64,000 nucleotides of DNA from JBDSZL01 sp039925145 (lineage in GTDB: Bacteria; Acidobacteriota; Vicinamibacteria; Vicinamibacterales; SCN-69-37), in NCBI GenBank assembly GCA_039925145.1, contig JBDSZL010000085.1, positions 1 through 64,000 of the forward strand, in the 5' to 3' direction. Made by a program: the position numbers and the translations under genes. Within the stretch, counting starts at the first letter, position 1. Each line of letters opens with the position of its first letter. The notes beneath the pieces are model-generated. The model was given only the letters and a program-made list of their open reading frames with translations. It searched no databases and was not told the DNA's origin. Positions 45,693 through 54,614 of the stretch are shown piece after piece.

Positions 45693-45790
45693 TAATCCGC
45701 AATCCGCAATCCGCAATCCGTAAGCCGTGAGCCGTGAGCCGTGAGCCGCGAGTCGTAAGCCGTAAGCCGCGAGCCGTAAGTCGTAAGCCC
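45693..45790. repeat. 14 tandem 7-bp repeats (consensus YRAKYCG)
   Basis: Fourteen consecutive heptamers run without a break: TAATCCG, CAATCCG x3, TAAGCCG, TGAGCCG x3, CGAGTCG, TAAGCCG x2, CGAGCCG, TAAGTCG and a terminal TAAGCCC. Unit length is constant while units drift in sequence. The array fills the intergenic space between two convergent genes (stops at 45682 and 45797). Confidence 0.95.
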
Positions 45791-45796
45791 TCTCCC

Positions 45797-47638
45797 TTAC
45801 GCCCCCGCGCCGGCCGCCCGCTCGTGTTCCCCGATCGTCTCCAGAATCACGGTGCCGAGGTCGTCCGCCTTTCGGGCACCGACGCCGTACACGTGGCGCA
45901 GTGCGTCGAGCGTCAGAGGCTTGAGGCGGGCCAATTCGCGAAGCGTCGTGTCGTGGAAAATGACGTATGGCGGCACCTGACGCTCGCGCGAGATGGCGAG
46001 CCGCAGCGACCGCAACCGTGCGAACAGCTCGCGATCCACGCCTTCCCACGATTCAGTTTCGCGGCGTGACCGCGTGGGCAGGGTGTCCTTGACCGGCCGA
46101 CGCTGTCGCGCGAGCGCCAGTTCAGGCATGGCGGCGGGGTCTTTCAACAACGCCAATCCGTCTCGCGTCATCTGCAGCACGGGAAACGCATCGTCGGTCT
46201 GCCGCAACAGGCCGCAGGCCACGAGCTGATCAATGTAGCCGCGCACTTCGTCGGTGGATGCGTCCCGGAGCAGTCCGAACACGCTCAACTCGTGGTGTCT
46301 GCGGCTGGTCACGAGCTCGGTGCCGCTGCCACGCAGCACGTTGGTGAGGTGCGCCGCGCCGAATCGCTGGCCGACCCGCGCCACTGCCGAAAGAATCTTG
46401 CGCGCCAGAGTGGCTGCGTCAGCGATGGGCTCGAGCTCGCCCAGGCAGTAGTCGCACGAGCCGCAGTCGCGGCGCGGGTAATCCTCGCCGAAATAGCTCA
46501 CGAGACGACGATGCCGGCAGGAAACGGCCGCGGCGTATCGTTCGATATCGCGCAGCAGGGCGCGCCGGGCCTCGGACATCTCGCCGTTCTGTTCGAGCAG
46601 CGCGCGCCACCTGGCAAAGTCGCCTCCGGAGTACACCAGTACGCATTCGGCTTCGAGTCCGTCCCGGCCCGCCCGCCCCGCCTCCTGCTGGTAATGCTCC
46701 AGCGACTGCGGCGCCCCGGCATGAATGACAAAGCGGACATCTGATCGATCGATGCCCATACCGAACGCGACAGTGGCCACCACGATGTCGACGTCTTCGT
46801 TCAGGAAGGCGTCCTGATTACGATGCCGCTCATCATCAGGCAGGCCCGCGTGGTACGGCACGGCCCGCACGCCGGTCTGGGTCAGCCACGCCGCAAGCCG
46901 CTCCACTTCCTTGCGCGACTGGCAGTAGATGATGCCTGCTTGGCCACGATGCCGCGCGAGGACCTCTGCAATCTGCCGCTTGAGCGTGGACCGAGCCAGC
47001 ACGCGGTAGAGCAGGTTAGGACGATCGAACGAACCAATCAAAACGGCCGGATCGCGCAGGCCAAGCTGCGAGACGATGTCGCGGCGGACGCGTTCGGTGG
47101 CGGTGGCGGTAAACGCGTGCAGACTGAGGTTCGGCCAGCGATCGCGCAGCGCTGCCAGTTGGCGGTACTCCGGCCTGAAATCGTGCCCCCACTGGCTGAT
47201 GCAGTGCGCCTCGTCAACTGCCACGAAGGTCAGCGGGCGTGGGCCAATCAAGCGGGAGAAGCTGTCAGCCGCATCACCAACCAGACGCTCGGGTGCAACA
47301 TACAGCAGCCGGAACCTACCATCGCGGATGCCGGTTGTGACGCGCGTCTTCTCCTCTGACGTCAGTGCGCTGTGAAAACACGCCGCGGGCACGCCGTTGC
47401 CGACGAGCGTGTCCACCTGATCCTTCATGAGGGCGATGAGCGGCGACACGACGATGGCGACGCCGTCGCGCACGAGCGCCGGCACCTGAAAACAGAGCGA
47501 CTTGCCACCACCGGTCGGCAGCACGAGGAGCGAATCGCGGCCCGCGAGAATGGCGTCCATCGACTCGCGCTGGAGCGGCCGAAACGAGGTGTAGCCCCAG
47601 TAGCGTTCCAGGATGGGGAGCAGCGCGTCGTGCACCAA
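45797..47638 (-). CDS. recQ: RecQ-family ATP-dependent DNA helicase
   Basis: The 613-aa 3'-5' helicase has LPTGGGKSLCFQVPAL (Walker A), VDEAHCISQWGHDFRPEY (DEAH box plus the aromatic-rich loop), VATVAFGMGIDRSDVRFVIH (motif V) and QEAGRAGRDG (motif VI). A zinc cluster follows (CRHRRL...CGSCDYC), then an RQC region and a C-terminal HRDC domain (LARLKPLTLDALRHVYGVG). It handles recombination intermediates and stalled forks. The frame starts TTG-GTG at 47638/47635; no ATG is near, so the start is one of these. It is divergent from the gene at 47717. Confidence 0.92.
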   Translation of the reverse strand: MVHDALLPILERYWGYTSFRPLQRESMDAILAGRDSLLVLPTGGGKSLCFQVPALVRDGVAIVVSPLIALMKDQVDTLVGNGVPAACFHSALTSEEKTRVTTGIRDGRFRLLYVAPERLVGDAADSFSRLIGPRPLTFVAVDEAHCISQWGHDFRPEYRQLAALRDRWPNLSLHAFTATATERVRRDIVSQLGLRDPAVLIGSFDRPNLLYRVLARSTLKRQIAEVLARHRGQAGIIYCQSRKEVERLAAWLTQTGVRAVPYHAGLPDDERHRNQDAFLNEDVDIVVATVAFGMGIDRSDVRFVIHAGAPQSLEHYQQEAGRAGRDGLEAECVLVYSGGDFARWRALLEQNGEMSEARRALLRDIERYAAAVSCRHRRLVSYFGEDYPRRDCGSCDYCLGELEPIADAATLARKILSAVARVGQRFGAAHLTNVLRGSGTELVTSRRHHELSVFGLLRDASTDEVRGYIDQLVACGLLRQTDDAFPVLQMTRDGLALLKDPAAMPELALARQRRPVKDTLPTRSRRETESWEGVDRELFARLRSLRLAISRERQVPPYVIFHDTTLRELARLKPLTLDALRHVYGVGARKADDLGTVILETIGEHERAAGAGA

Positions 47639-47716
47639 GTGATGGTAGCTGAAGAGAGGCGTACGGCTTGCGAGGAGAGGTGGACAGGACGCGGCTTACG
47701 ACACAGAATCTCTGTC

Positions 47717-48538
47717 ATGCGGAGAAGCGCGCGGGTATTCGGGCTGACATCAACAGTCGTGGTCACGATGTGGGCCGCAGCCGTGGGGGCGCAGCAGGTC
47801 GAGACGCGAGCGGCCTTCGACGGCTACGTGCGCGTGACCGATGCGCGAAGCGCCCGCGTGTCGGGTGATGCTGCTCAGTTCCTCTGGATCGACGCGCTCC
47901 CGGCGGAGCGCCGAGCTGGGGTGCTCGCCGCGCTGCGTCAAGGCGAGGTGGTGACCGCCCAGGGTGGCCCGCGCGAAGACGGCGCGTCGATTGCGGTCTC
48001 CGGCGGGCTGATCCACCACTGGGTCGGCACGGTGTTCGTGCCCGGCGCAACGCTCGGCCAGACTGTCGCGCTCCTCCAGGATTACAACCGCCACGCAGAA
48101 ATCTATCAGCCGATCATCACGCGCGCCCAGTTGCTCTCACACGACGCCGACGACTTCACGTTCACGATGCGGTTCACCGTGCGAAAAGTGCTCTCCGTCG
48201 TGCTCGACACCGACCAGCACGCACGATTTCAAAGGCCCGCGGCCGATCGCGCCGCGAGCCGCATCGTGAGCACACGGATTGCTGAAGTGGAAAGCGCCGG
48301 CACGTCCACCGAGCGGGAGAAGTCACCAGGACAGGATCGAGGCTACCTGTGGGGGCTGGTGAGCTACTGGCGGTTCGTGGGGCGTGACAACGGCACCTAC
48401 GTCGAGTGCGAGAGCGTGTCGCTCTCCCGGCCGCTTCCAACCGGATTGGGTTGGCTGTTCGGCAAAGCCGCCAGCGCCGTTCCGAAAGACATCATCGTCG
48501 CGAACCTGGCGGCGACGCGGCGCGCATTGACGCGCTGA
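47717..48538 (+). CDS. exported hypothetical protein, SRPBCC/START-like
   Basis: The 273-aa protein has a signal peptide (VFGLTSTVVVTMWAAAVGAQ). The mature region, IHHWVGTVFVPGATLGQTVALLQ...MRFTVRKVLSVVLDT...GYLWGLVSYWRFV...YVECESVSLSR, follows the strand-helix order of SRPBCC/START-like lipid-binding folds; this is a weak structural guess. ATG 47717 is chosen because the longer frame back to 47372 lies inside recQ. No operon partner is apparent. Confidence 0.65.
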   Translation: MRRSARVFGLTSTVVVTMWAAAVGAQQVETRAAFDGYVRVTDARSARVSGDAAQFLWIDALPAERRAGVLAALRQGEVVTAQGGPREDGASIAVSGGLIHHWVGTVFVPGATLGQTVALLQDYNRHAEIYQPIITRAQLLSHDADDFTFTMRFTVRKVLSVVLDTDQHARFQRPAADRAASRIVSTRIAEVESAGTSTEREKSPGQDRGYLWGLVSYWRFVGRDNGTYVECESVSLSRPLPTGLGWLFGKAASAVPKDIIVANLAATRRALTR

Positions 48539-48576
48539 GCGGTGCCAGACGCGCTATCCGTTGGCTCACCGACGAG

Positions 48577-49515
48577 CTACCCGATCCCTTTCAACTGCCG
48601 TTCGACGTCGGCGCGTGCATCTGACGCGCTGTGGGCCTGCTGGCTCACCGACGTCATCTTCTCGGTGAGCCGGGCGACGACCGCGCGCTGAGCCTCCAAC
48701 GCGGCTTCACTGCGTTTCAACTCGCGCTCCGCGCGGGCCAGCTCATCGCGCACCGTCGTCACCAGTGCCGCGCGCTCGCGCTCGGCGGCCTGGGCGCCGC
48801 GCAACTGACGTTCCAGATCAGCCCGCCGACGTTTGCGTACAGCCGCGGCCTCTCGCTCGGCCTGCGCACTCGTTCGCTCCTGTTCCGCGCGTCGCTGGCG
48901 TCTCTCGGCCACCTCGTCCACGACATTCCCACGTCCGTGGGATGCGGCGGGTTTGGTGGTCTCGGCGTCTCGATGCGCGGGGACTGCGGCTTCGCGGCGT
49001 GCGGGGGGCGCATGAGACGCCGGCCTGTCCGCGATGGCGCCGGCAGGAAACATCTTCAGCAGTGCCGCAAATCCGAGCGGCTTGAGCGGGCGAACCAGCC
49101 GGCCGTCGAATTCGTCGGATGGGAGCGCCTGCAACGTCTCACGGACGTCGGTCATCACCTGAAGGGACGGCTTCTCTCCGGCCTCCTGCAAAAGCGCGCG
49201 TGCGTCGTCGAACGCCGCGCGAAGGGCCGCGTCGTGGTGTGCCTCGGCCTCGCCCACCAGCGTGCTCTGGCCGGTCCTGATTGCCTCCACCTGCGTAGCG
49301 CGCAAGCGATCCGAGGCGTCCACGAGTCGATCGAACGCCGCTCGCCGGTGCCAGTACAACTGGTTTACGGCCCATGCCGCGGTGCTTGGCTTCTGCAAGC
49401 CCTTGACGAATGCACGCCGGTCTCCCGCCTTGGGTGCCAGCGCATTGCGTGCGGAGGTGAACTGACCGAGCGAGCCCTGATAGAGCCGGTCGATCTCGCC
49501 GTCGTGTGGCGCCAT
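48577..49515 (-). CDS. coiled-coil hypothetical protein
   Basis: The 312-aa cytoplasmic protein has a helical N-terminal part (YQGSLGQFTSARNALA, AAWAVNQLYWHRRAAFDRLV), a Pro/Ala/Arg-rich linker (about residues 165-200) and a long Arg/Glu/Ala coiled coil (about 205-305; AERRQRRAEQERTSAQAER). No catalytic motif is seen. The coiled coil is rich in arginine, so nucleic-acid or scaffold functions are possible but unproven. Single gene between convergent and divergent neighbours. Confidence 0.65.
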   Translation of the reverse strand: MAPHDGEIDRLYQGSLGQFTSARNALAPKAGDRRAFVKGLQKPSTAAWAVNQLYWHRRAAFDRLVDASDRLRATQVEAIRTGQSTLVGEAEAHHDAALRAAFDDARALLQEAGEKPSLQVMTDVRETLQALPSDEFDGRLVRPLKPLGFAALLKMFPAGAIADRPASHAPPARREAAVPAHRDAETTKPAASHGRGNVVDEVAERRQRRAEQERTSAQAEREAAAVRKRRRADLERQLRGAQAAERERAALVTTVRDELARAERELKRSEAALEAQRAVVARLTEKMTSVSQQAHSASDARADVERQLKGIG

Positions 49516-49858
49516 CCCATCACGTTATCCGGGCGGGCCAGAAAGACCAAGACTTGCTGTCGCAGTGGCCAGACGCCACCTCGAGTCGGCTCGTACAACA
49601 TCGTGGTTCCTGGGACTCTTGCACATCGGGGCAGCAACCGGCTCGAACTTGTGGTCCGACAACCCGCAGGCGCTGAGCACGCCCGGCCCGGGCTCAGCGA
49701 GGGCAGCGCTCTGGCGCTCTGGTACGTCAGGGTTCATCCGCCAGTGGTGGCCCGCACACCCTGATCTTCATCCCACGGCAGGACCAGGGTCCCTGAAAAG
49801 ACAGAGGGCGGAAGGAGCCTCGACTCCTTCCGCCCTGGTTCAGCCGAGGGTCGCGGAC
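49516..49858. other. 343-bp intergenic region upstream of the coiled-coil gene and downstream of nrdJ
   Basis: Apart from the nrdJ terminator hairpin at 49805-49836, I see no gene, tRNA or repeat here. The part near 49516-49560 must hold the promoter of the leftward coiled-coil gene; no clear hexamers stand out. Confidence 0.5.
49805..49836 (-). terminator. Rho-independent-type terminator of nrdJ
   Basis: A perfect 13-bp stem (AGGGCGGAAGGAG with CTCCTTCCGCCCT) surrounds a 6-nt loop, starting 22 bp after the nrdJ stop in its direction of transcription. On the minus strand it is followed by CTGTCTTTTC, a modest U-rich run. Confidence 0.75.
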
Positions 49859-52654
49859 TTAGGCGCAGCCGCTGGTCGTGCCGCAGTTGCTGCACTTGTA
49901 GCAGGCGCCCGAGCGCACCATGATCGACCCGCAGGTCGAACACGGCGGAGCGTCTTCCTGGTTCTGAATCGCGGCGAACCTCGACGCCGCCAGAGGTTTG
50001 GCGACCGTCGCGGCGACCGCCTGGACCGCGGGCGGCAGGGCCACCGTCGCGGCCACGTCGAGCACGAGTTGCTCGGGCGACTTCACTTCGTCGCGATTGT
50101 TCACGCCGGCGCGGAACTGCGCCTCGGCCGACAGGAACTTCGCGGCGAGCCATCGGAAGATGTAATCGACGATCGACTTCGCGAATCGCACGTCGGGGTT
50201 ACGCGTCATTCCAGACGGTTCGAACCGCACGTGCGAGAACTTGTCGACCAGGTCCTGCAGTGGCACGCCATACTGCAGCGCGTAGCTGATGGCCTGCGCG
50301 AACGCATCGGCGAAGCCCGAGATGGTCGAGCCTTCCTTCGCCATGGTCAGGAACAGCTCGCCGGGCTGGCCGTCCTCGTAGAGGCCGACGGTGATGTACC
50401 CCTCGTGACCGGCGATGTCGAACTTGTGCGTGATCGACTGCCGCTCGTCTGGCAGCCGGCGGCGCATCGGCCCTGTCACGACGGGCACGGCGGCCTCGGC
50501 CTGTTTGTCGCGCGACGTGTTGAGCGGCTGTGTGCGCTTGCTGCCGTCACGATAGATGGAGACCGCCTTGGCGCCAATGCGCCACGCATCGATGTAGGCC
50601 TGCTCGATCTCCTCCACGGTGGCGGCCTTGGGCACGTTGACCGTCTTGCTGATCGCTCCCGAGATGAAGGGCTGAACCGCTCCCATCATGCGGACGTGGC
50701 CCATGTAGTGAATCGACCGCACACCCCGCGCCGGTTTGAACGCGCAGTCGAACACCGGCATGTCCTTCTCCTTCAGATGCGGGGCGCCCTCGATCGTCTC
50801 GTTTTCGTCGATGTAATCGACGATTTCCTTGATTTGCACCTGCGTGTAGCCCAGCTTGGCGAGCGCCATCGGCACCGTGGTGTTCACGATCTTCATGATG
50901 CCGCCGCCAACGAGCTTCTTGTACTTGACCAGCGCGATGTCCGGCTCGACGCCCGTGGTGTCGCAATCCATCATGAAGCCAATGGTTCCGGTAGGCGCGA
51001 GCACTGTGGCCTGCGCGTTGCGGTAGCCGTGCTGCTCGCCCAGTTCCACACACTCGTCCCAGACCTGCTTGGCGTAGCGCAGCAGATCCTTCGGGACGTT
51101 GGTCCGGTCGATGTCCTTGAGCGCCGCGCGATGCTTGCGCATGACGCGCAGCATGGGCTCGCGGTTCTTGTCGTAGCCGGGAAATGGACCGCCATGGTCG
51201 CGTGCGACCCGCGCCGACTGCGCGTACGCCGCGCCGTGCATGATGGCAGTGATCGCGGCGGCGTAATCGCGCCCGCTGTCGCCGTCGTAGGGCAGACCGC
51301 GCGACATGAGCAACGCGCCCAGATTGGCGTAGCCGAGGCCGAGCGGCCGGTAGTCGTGGCTGTTGCGCTCGATCGCCTTGGTGGGATAACTCGCGTTGTC
51401 GACCAGAATCTCCTGCGCCGTGATGAACGTCTCGCAGGCCTTGGCAAAGGCTTCGGGCTGGAACTCGCCGTCGTCGCCCACGAACTTCATCAGGTTGATG
51501 GAGGCGAGGTTGCACGCCGAGTCGTCCAGGAACATGTATTCCGAGCACGGGTTGCTGGCGTTGATGCGCGCCGTGTTCGAGCAGGTGTGCCAGTCGTTCA
51601 CCGTCGTGTCGAACTGCATCCCCGGGTCGCCGCACACCCAGGTGGCTTCGGCAATCTGACGCATGAGGTCGCGGGCCTTGTAGGTGCCCATCACGTCGCC
51701 GGTCGTCACCGCGCGCGTCTGCCACTCGCCATCGTCGAGCACCGCGCGCATGAACTCGTCGGTCACACGCACCGAGTTGTTCGAGTTCTGGAAGAACACC
51801 GACGCGTAGGCCGGGCCCGTGAAGGACCCGTCGTAGCCGGCATCGATGAGCGCCCAGGCTTTGCGCTCCTCCTCGACCTTGCAGTTGATGAACTCCACCA
51901 CGTCCGGATGATCGGCGTTGAGGATGACCATCTTGGCCGCGCGGCGCGTCTTGCCGCCCGACTTGATGACCCCGGCAAAGGCGTCGAACCCCTTCATGAA
52001 CGAGACGGGCCCCGAGGCGGTGCCGCCGCCGGCCAGCACCTCGACCGACGATCGAATCGACGAAAGATTCGAGCCGGTGCCTGAGCCGAACTTGAACAAC
52101 ATCCCTTCGGTCTTCGCAAGCGTCAGGATCGACTCCATGGTGTCCTGAACGGCGTTGATGAAGCAGGCCGAGCACTGCGGTGCCTTCTCGAAGCCGCAAT
52201 TGAACCAGACTGGGCTGTTGAAGGCGCCTTTCTGATACACGAGCAAATGCTTGAGGTCGTCGCTGAAAGCCTGCAGGTCGTCTTCGGACGCGAAGTACTC
52301 CTGCTCGCGCGCCCACGCGGTGATGGTCTCCACCACACGACCGATCAGCTGCTTGACCGACCGTTCACGCTGCGGCGTCCCGATCTGGCCGCGGAAGTAC
52401 TTGGAGACGACGATGTTCGTGGCCTGCTGGGACCAGAACCGGGGAAACTCCACGTCTCGCTGCTCGAAGACCAGCTCGCCACGCTCGTTGGCGATGAGGG
52501 CCGACCGCAACTCCCATTCGATCTCGTCGAACGGGTCGACCCCGTCCTTCGAAAAATAGCGGGCGAACTCCAGTCCGGCGACCGATCGCCCCGCTGGAAA
52601 TGTTCTGCCAACCGGAGTGTGTGTGGTCGTCTCCGCTTGCTGGGCCTGTTGCAT
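49859..52654 (-). CDS. nrdJ: vitamin B12-dependent (class II) ribonucleotide reductase
   Basis: The 931-aa enzyme reduces ribonucleotides to deoxyribonucleotides with adenosylcobalamin as radical source, so it needs no oxygen and no NrdB subunit. Seen are FNSPVWFNCGF, FKFGSGTGSNLSS, the active-site NPCSEYMFLDDSACNLASIN, and the late PTGTIGFMMDCDTTGVEPD. The C-terminal cysteine tail CSTCGSIMV...CYKCSNCG is as in NrdJ proteins that recycle the active-site disulfide. ATG 52654 has GGAGG 6 nt upstream. It is monocistronic with a strong terminator. I could not identify a cobalamin riboswitch in its leader. Confidence 0.95.
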   Translation of the reverse strand: MQQAQQAETTTHTPVGRTFPAGRSVAGLEFARYFSKDGVDPFDEIEWELRSALIANERGELVFEQRDVEFPRFWSQQATNIVVSKYFRGQIGTPQRERSVKQLIGRVVETITAWAREQEYFASEDDLQAFSDDLKHLLVYQKGAFNSPVWFNCGFEKAPQCSACFINAVQDTMESILTLAKTEGMLFKFGSGTGSNLSSIRSSVEVLAGGGTASGPVSFMKGFDAFAGVIKSGGKTRRAAKMVILNADHPDVVEFINCKVEEERKAWALIDAGYDGSFTGPAYASVFFQNSNNSVRVTDEFMRAVLDDGEWQTRAVTTGDVMGTYKARDLMRQIAEATWVCGDPGMQFDTTVNDWHTCSNTARINASNPCSEYMFLDDSACNLASINLMKFVGDDGEFQPEAFAKACETFITAQEILVDNASYPTKAIERNSHDYRPLGLGYANLGALLMSRGLPYDGDSGRDYAAAITAIMHGAAYAQSARVARDHGGPFPGYDKNREPMLRVMRKHRAALKDIDRTNVPKDLLRYAKQVWDECVELGEQHGYRNAQATVLAPTGTIGFMMDCDTTGVEPDIALVKYKKLVGGGIMKIVNTTVPMALAKLGYTQVQIKEIVDYIDENETIEGAPHLKEKDMPVFDCAFKPARGVRSIHYMGHVRMMGAVQPFISGAISKTVNVPKAATVEEIEQAYIDAWRIGAKAVSIYRDGSKRTQPLNTSRDKQAEAAVPVVTGPMRRRLPDERQSITHKFDIAGHEGYITVGLYEDGQPGELFLTMAKEGSTISGFADAFAQAISYALQYGVPLQDLVDKFSHVRFEPSGMTRNPDVRFAKSIVDYIFRWLAAKFLSAEAQFRAGVNNRDEVKSPEQLVLDVAATVALPPAVQAVAATVAKPLAASRFAAIQNQEDAPPCSTCGSIMVRSGACYKCSNCGTTSGCA

Positions 52655-53070
52655 CTCGTCCTCCGAATACCGTGCGCGCGGCGGTCCGGTTTACCGGGCT
52701 GCCTGGGGGGTTGCTGTCGTCCACATTGTGGGGAAGTAAAGCGGACGAAAATATGAGCCCGAGCGACCGGAATGTCAAGACGATCCTACGACATCTTGTG
52801 ACCGTTGCGCTCGAGGACGCCAGATATGGACGTTTAGAAATTCGCGGCACTTTTGACCTGGGGGCACTTTTCGGCCTGAAATCGCAGGCGGTTTTGGGGC
52901 GTATTTTTCTCTGGGAAAATATTTTCGCGAACGGGGCATTGCGCCCACAGCACGGGCGCGGGGTGAGCGGCCAGCGAGACCGAGCGTCGCCTGCCGGTAT
53001 GATGTCGACCGAGCCGAAACTGTGCCCTGCTCCTGTGCGCCCCAGCCGTCCCACGTCGCCAGAGATCCTG
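52655..53070. other. 416-bp intergenic region with AT-rich nrdJ leader and palindromes
   Basis: This divergent control region between nrdJ and the first glycan gene is locally AT-rich. It contains the palindromes CCGGTTTACCGG (52686-52697), CCACATTGTGG (52721-52731) and GAAAATATTTTC (52915-52926), and a direct repeat GGCACTTTT at 52846 and 52863. No open frame looks coding. One or more of the palindromes may be an operator for nrdJ, but none matches a NrdR box well. Confidence 0.45.
52998..53003 (+). promoter_or_regulatory. putative -10 element (TATGAT) for the glycan cluster
   Basis: TATGAT (context CCGGTATGATGTC) lies 67 bp before the preferred ATG at 53071. A nearly identical context, CCGTATGATGCG, occurs before the next gene at 54594. 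No good -35 is visible. Confidence 0.35.
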
Positions 53071-54537
53071 ATGCGATCGGCGTCTGACGACGACAGCGAC
53101 GACGCGGTCGCCACCCTCGGGCGCAGGCGCCTCGCTCTGGCCATCGCGCTCGGCACGCTTGTCGCGGCGGTGCTCCTGATCTCGTACCTCCGGATCGGAC
53201 GCTCGTGGCCGCGCGAATCGCATCTCGGGTATGCGGAGGGGATCTGGATCGGCATCGCCATCGACGCGGCAAAGGGCGTCTTCTACCGCCCACTCGAAGG
53301 TCCGCTCGGCTACGGGGGGACCCGTTATTTCCCGTTGTTCTTCGGGCTGCACGGACTGCTGATCCGCGTTGGCGTGACACCCATCATTGCCGGGCACGCG
53401 CTGGCGGCACTCGCCGTCATCCTGCTCGTCGCCGCGATCTTCGTCTTTCTCCGCCGAACAGGGGCGTCGCTCTTGCTGAGTACGGCCGGCTCGGCCGTTG
53501 CGCTCGCCTGCCAGCCGGTCCAAATGGCGCTGCTCACCATTCGCGGCGACGCGCTCCCCGCCGCACTGAGCATCATGGGCCTCAGCGCGTGCCTCAGGCC
53601 TGAGGTTCGCCTCGCCGCGCCGCTGCTCTTCACGCTCGCCTTTGCTGCGAAGCCGACCAGCCTCTATGCCCCGGCAGGCGCGGTGATCACGATGCTCCTG
53701 CTCGGCCGCCGGAGCGATGCACTCCGGATTGCTGCAGGGACCGCCGTCGGCATGGCGCTCGTGCTGGTCGTGATGGCGGTCGTCAGTGGCAACCGCGTGT
53801 TTGGCGTGCTCGCCGCCAGCGCCGCCGGTGGTGCAGCCTGGCACAGCCTTGCTGGTGCGCCGCTGAGTCTCGCGCGGATTCTCCGGCGAACGCCCGAGGT
53901 GGTCTTCCTGCTCCAGCTCGCCGCAGCATGGCTGCTCGCAAGGGGACGTCGCGCCTTGACGCTCGAAGTCCTCACCGGCGTTGTCTGCTGCGCCGCCACG
54001 GCCGCGATCTACGCATCGCCAGCGACCGTCGAGAATCACCTGATCGATCTCACCGTGATGGCGGTGCTGGTCCTCGTCGCCATCGCCGGGCGAGACCCTC
54101 GCGCTGGCGAAGCGGTCATGGCGCTGTTGCTCGTCGGCGGACTGGCCGCGGTGAGCCAGGCCGCGTGGCGCTTCGGCACCGAGGACACCCAGTCACTGCG
54201 GTACGCGCGGCTCGACGCGCTCTCTGCCGTCGCTGACGCCAGGCGACCCGTGTTTTTCGAGCAGCCGATGCTGCCTGCCCACCTCGGGGAGCCGTCGTAT
54301 CTGGTCGACCCCTACCAGTTCTCGACTCGCGTGAGCAGGGATCGCACCGCCATGATACGGCTGCTCCGCGACCTCGACGACAGGACGTTCGGCGCGCTCG
54401 TCCTCGAGCATCCCGACCCGGCACTCTCCGTCAGCGATCTTCCGCTTGAGGCCGCGCACGATTTCCTCGCGGCGCTCGACCGCAACTACCGTCTGCACGA
54501 GATCGTCGACGGACGGGCGATCTACCGTCCCCGCTGA
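53071..54537 (+). CDS. polytopic membrane protein, GT-C glycosyltransferase-like
   Basis: The 488-aa protein has about ten hydrophobic segments, starting LALAIALGTLVAAVLLISYL, and a soluble C-terminal domain of about 120 residues (RARRPVFFEQPMLPAHLGE-like region to IYRPR). The first periplasmic loop RSWPRESHLGYAEGIW resembles the acidic first loop of GT-C (polyprenyl-phosphate-sugar) transferases. It is the first gene of the rightward surface-glycan run. The start at 53071 is preferred over ATG 52999, which overlaps the likely -10. Specific activity unknown. Confidence 0.62.
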   Translation: MRSASDDDSDDAVATLGRRRLALAIALGTLVAAVLLISYLRIGRSWPRESHLGYAEGIWIGIAIDAAKGVFYRPLEGPLGYGGTRYFPLFFGLHGLLIRVGVTPIIAGHALAALAVILLVAAIFVFLRRTGASLLLSTAGSAVALACQPVQMALLTIRGDALPAALSIMGLSACLRPEVRLAAPLLFTLAFAAKPTSLYAPAGAVITMLLLGRRSDALRIAAGTAVGMALVLVVMAVVSGNRVFGVLAASAAGGAAWHSLAGAPLSLARILRRTPEVVFLLQLAAAWLLARGRRALTLEVLTGVVCCAATAAIYASPATVENHLIDLTVMAVLVLVAIAGRDPRAGEAVMALLLVGGLAAVSQAAWRFGTEDTQSLRYARLDALSAVADARRPVFFEQPMLPAHLGEPSYLVDPYQFSTRVSRDRTAMIRLLRDLDDRTFGALVLEHPDPALSVSDLPLEAAHDFLAALDRNYRLHEIVDGRAIYRPR

Positions 54538-54593
54538 TACCACTCACAAGGCGGCGAACATCGCCACGGCCGCAGTCCCGGCCAGGGATGCCG

Positions 54594-54599
54594 TATGAT
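54594..54599 (+). promoter_or_regulatory. putative -10 element (TATGAT) for the PIG-V-like gene
   Basis: TATGAT lies 15 bp before the ATG at 54615. If it is used, the in-frame ATG at 54588 is not transcribed and the leader is under 10 nt. Confidence 0.3.
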
Positions 54600-54614
54600 G
54601 CGCTCGCGACTGCG

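Noticed and set aside
49516..49800. Possible tRNA or small RNA gene (CGGCTCGAACTTG resembles a T-arm)
   Set aside because: No matching acceptor, D or anticodon stems could be drawn around it.
49565..52084. 839-codon open frame antisense to nrdJ
   Set aside because: NrdJ motifs are clear on the minus strand. The plus-strand frame has no recognisable domain and begins in the intergenic region.
52600..52740. Cobalamin riboswitch upstream of nrdJ
   Set aside because: The leader has GC-rich hairpins, but I could not find the B12 box or the conserved core elements.
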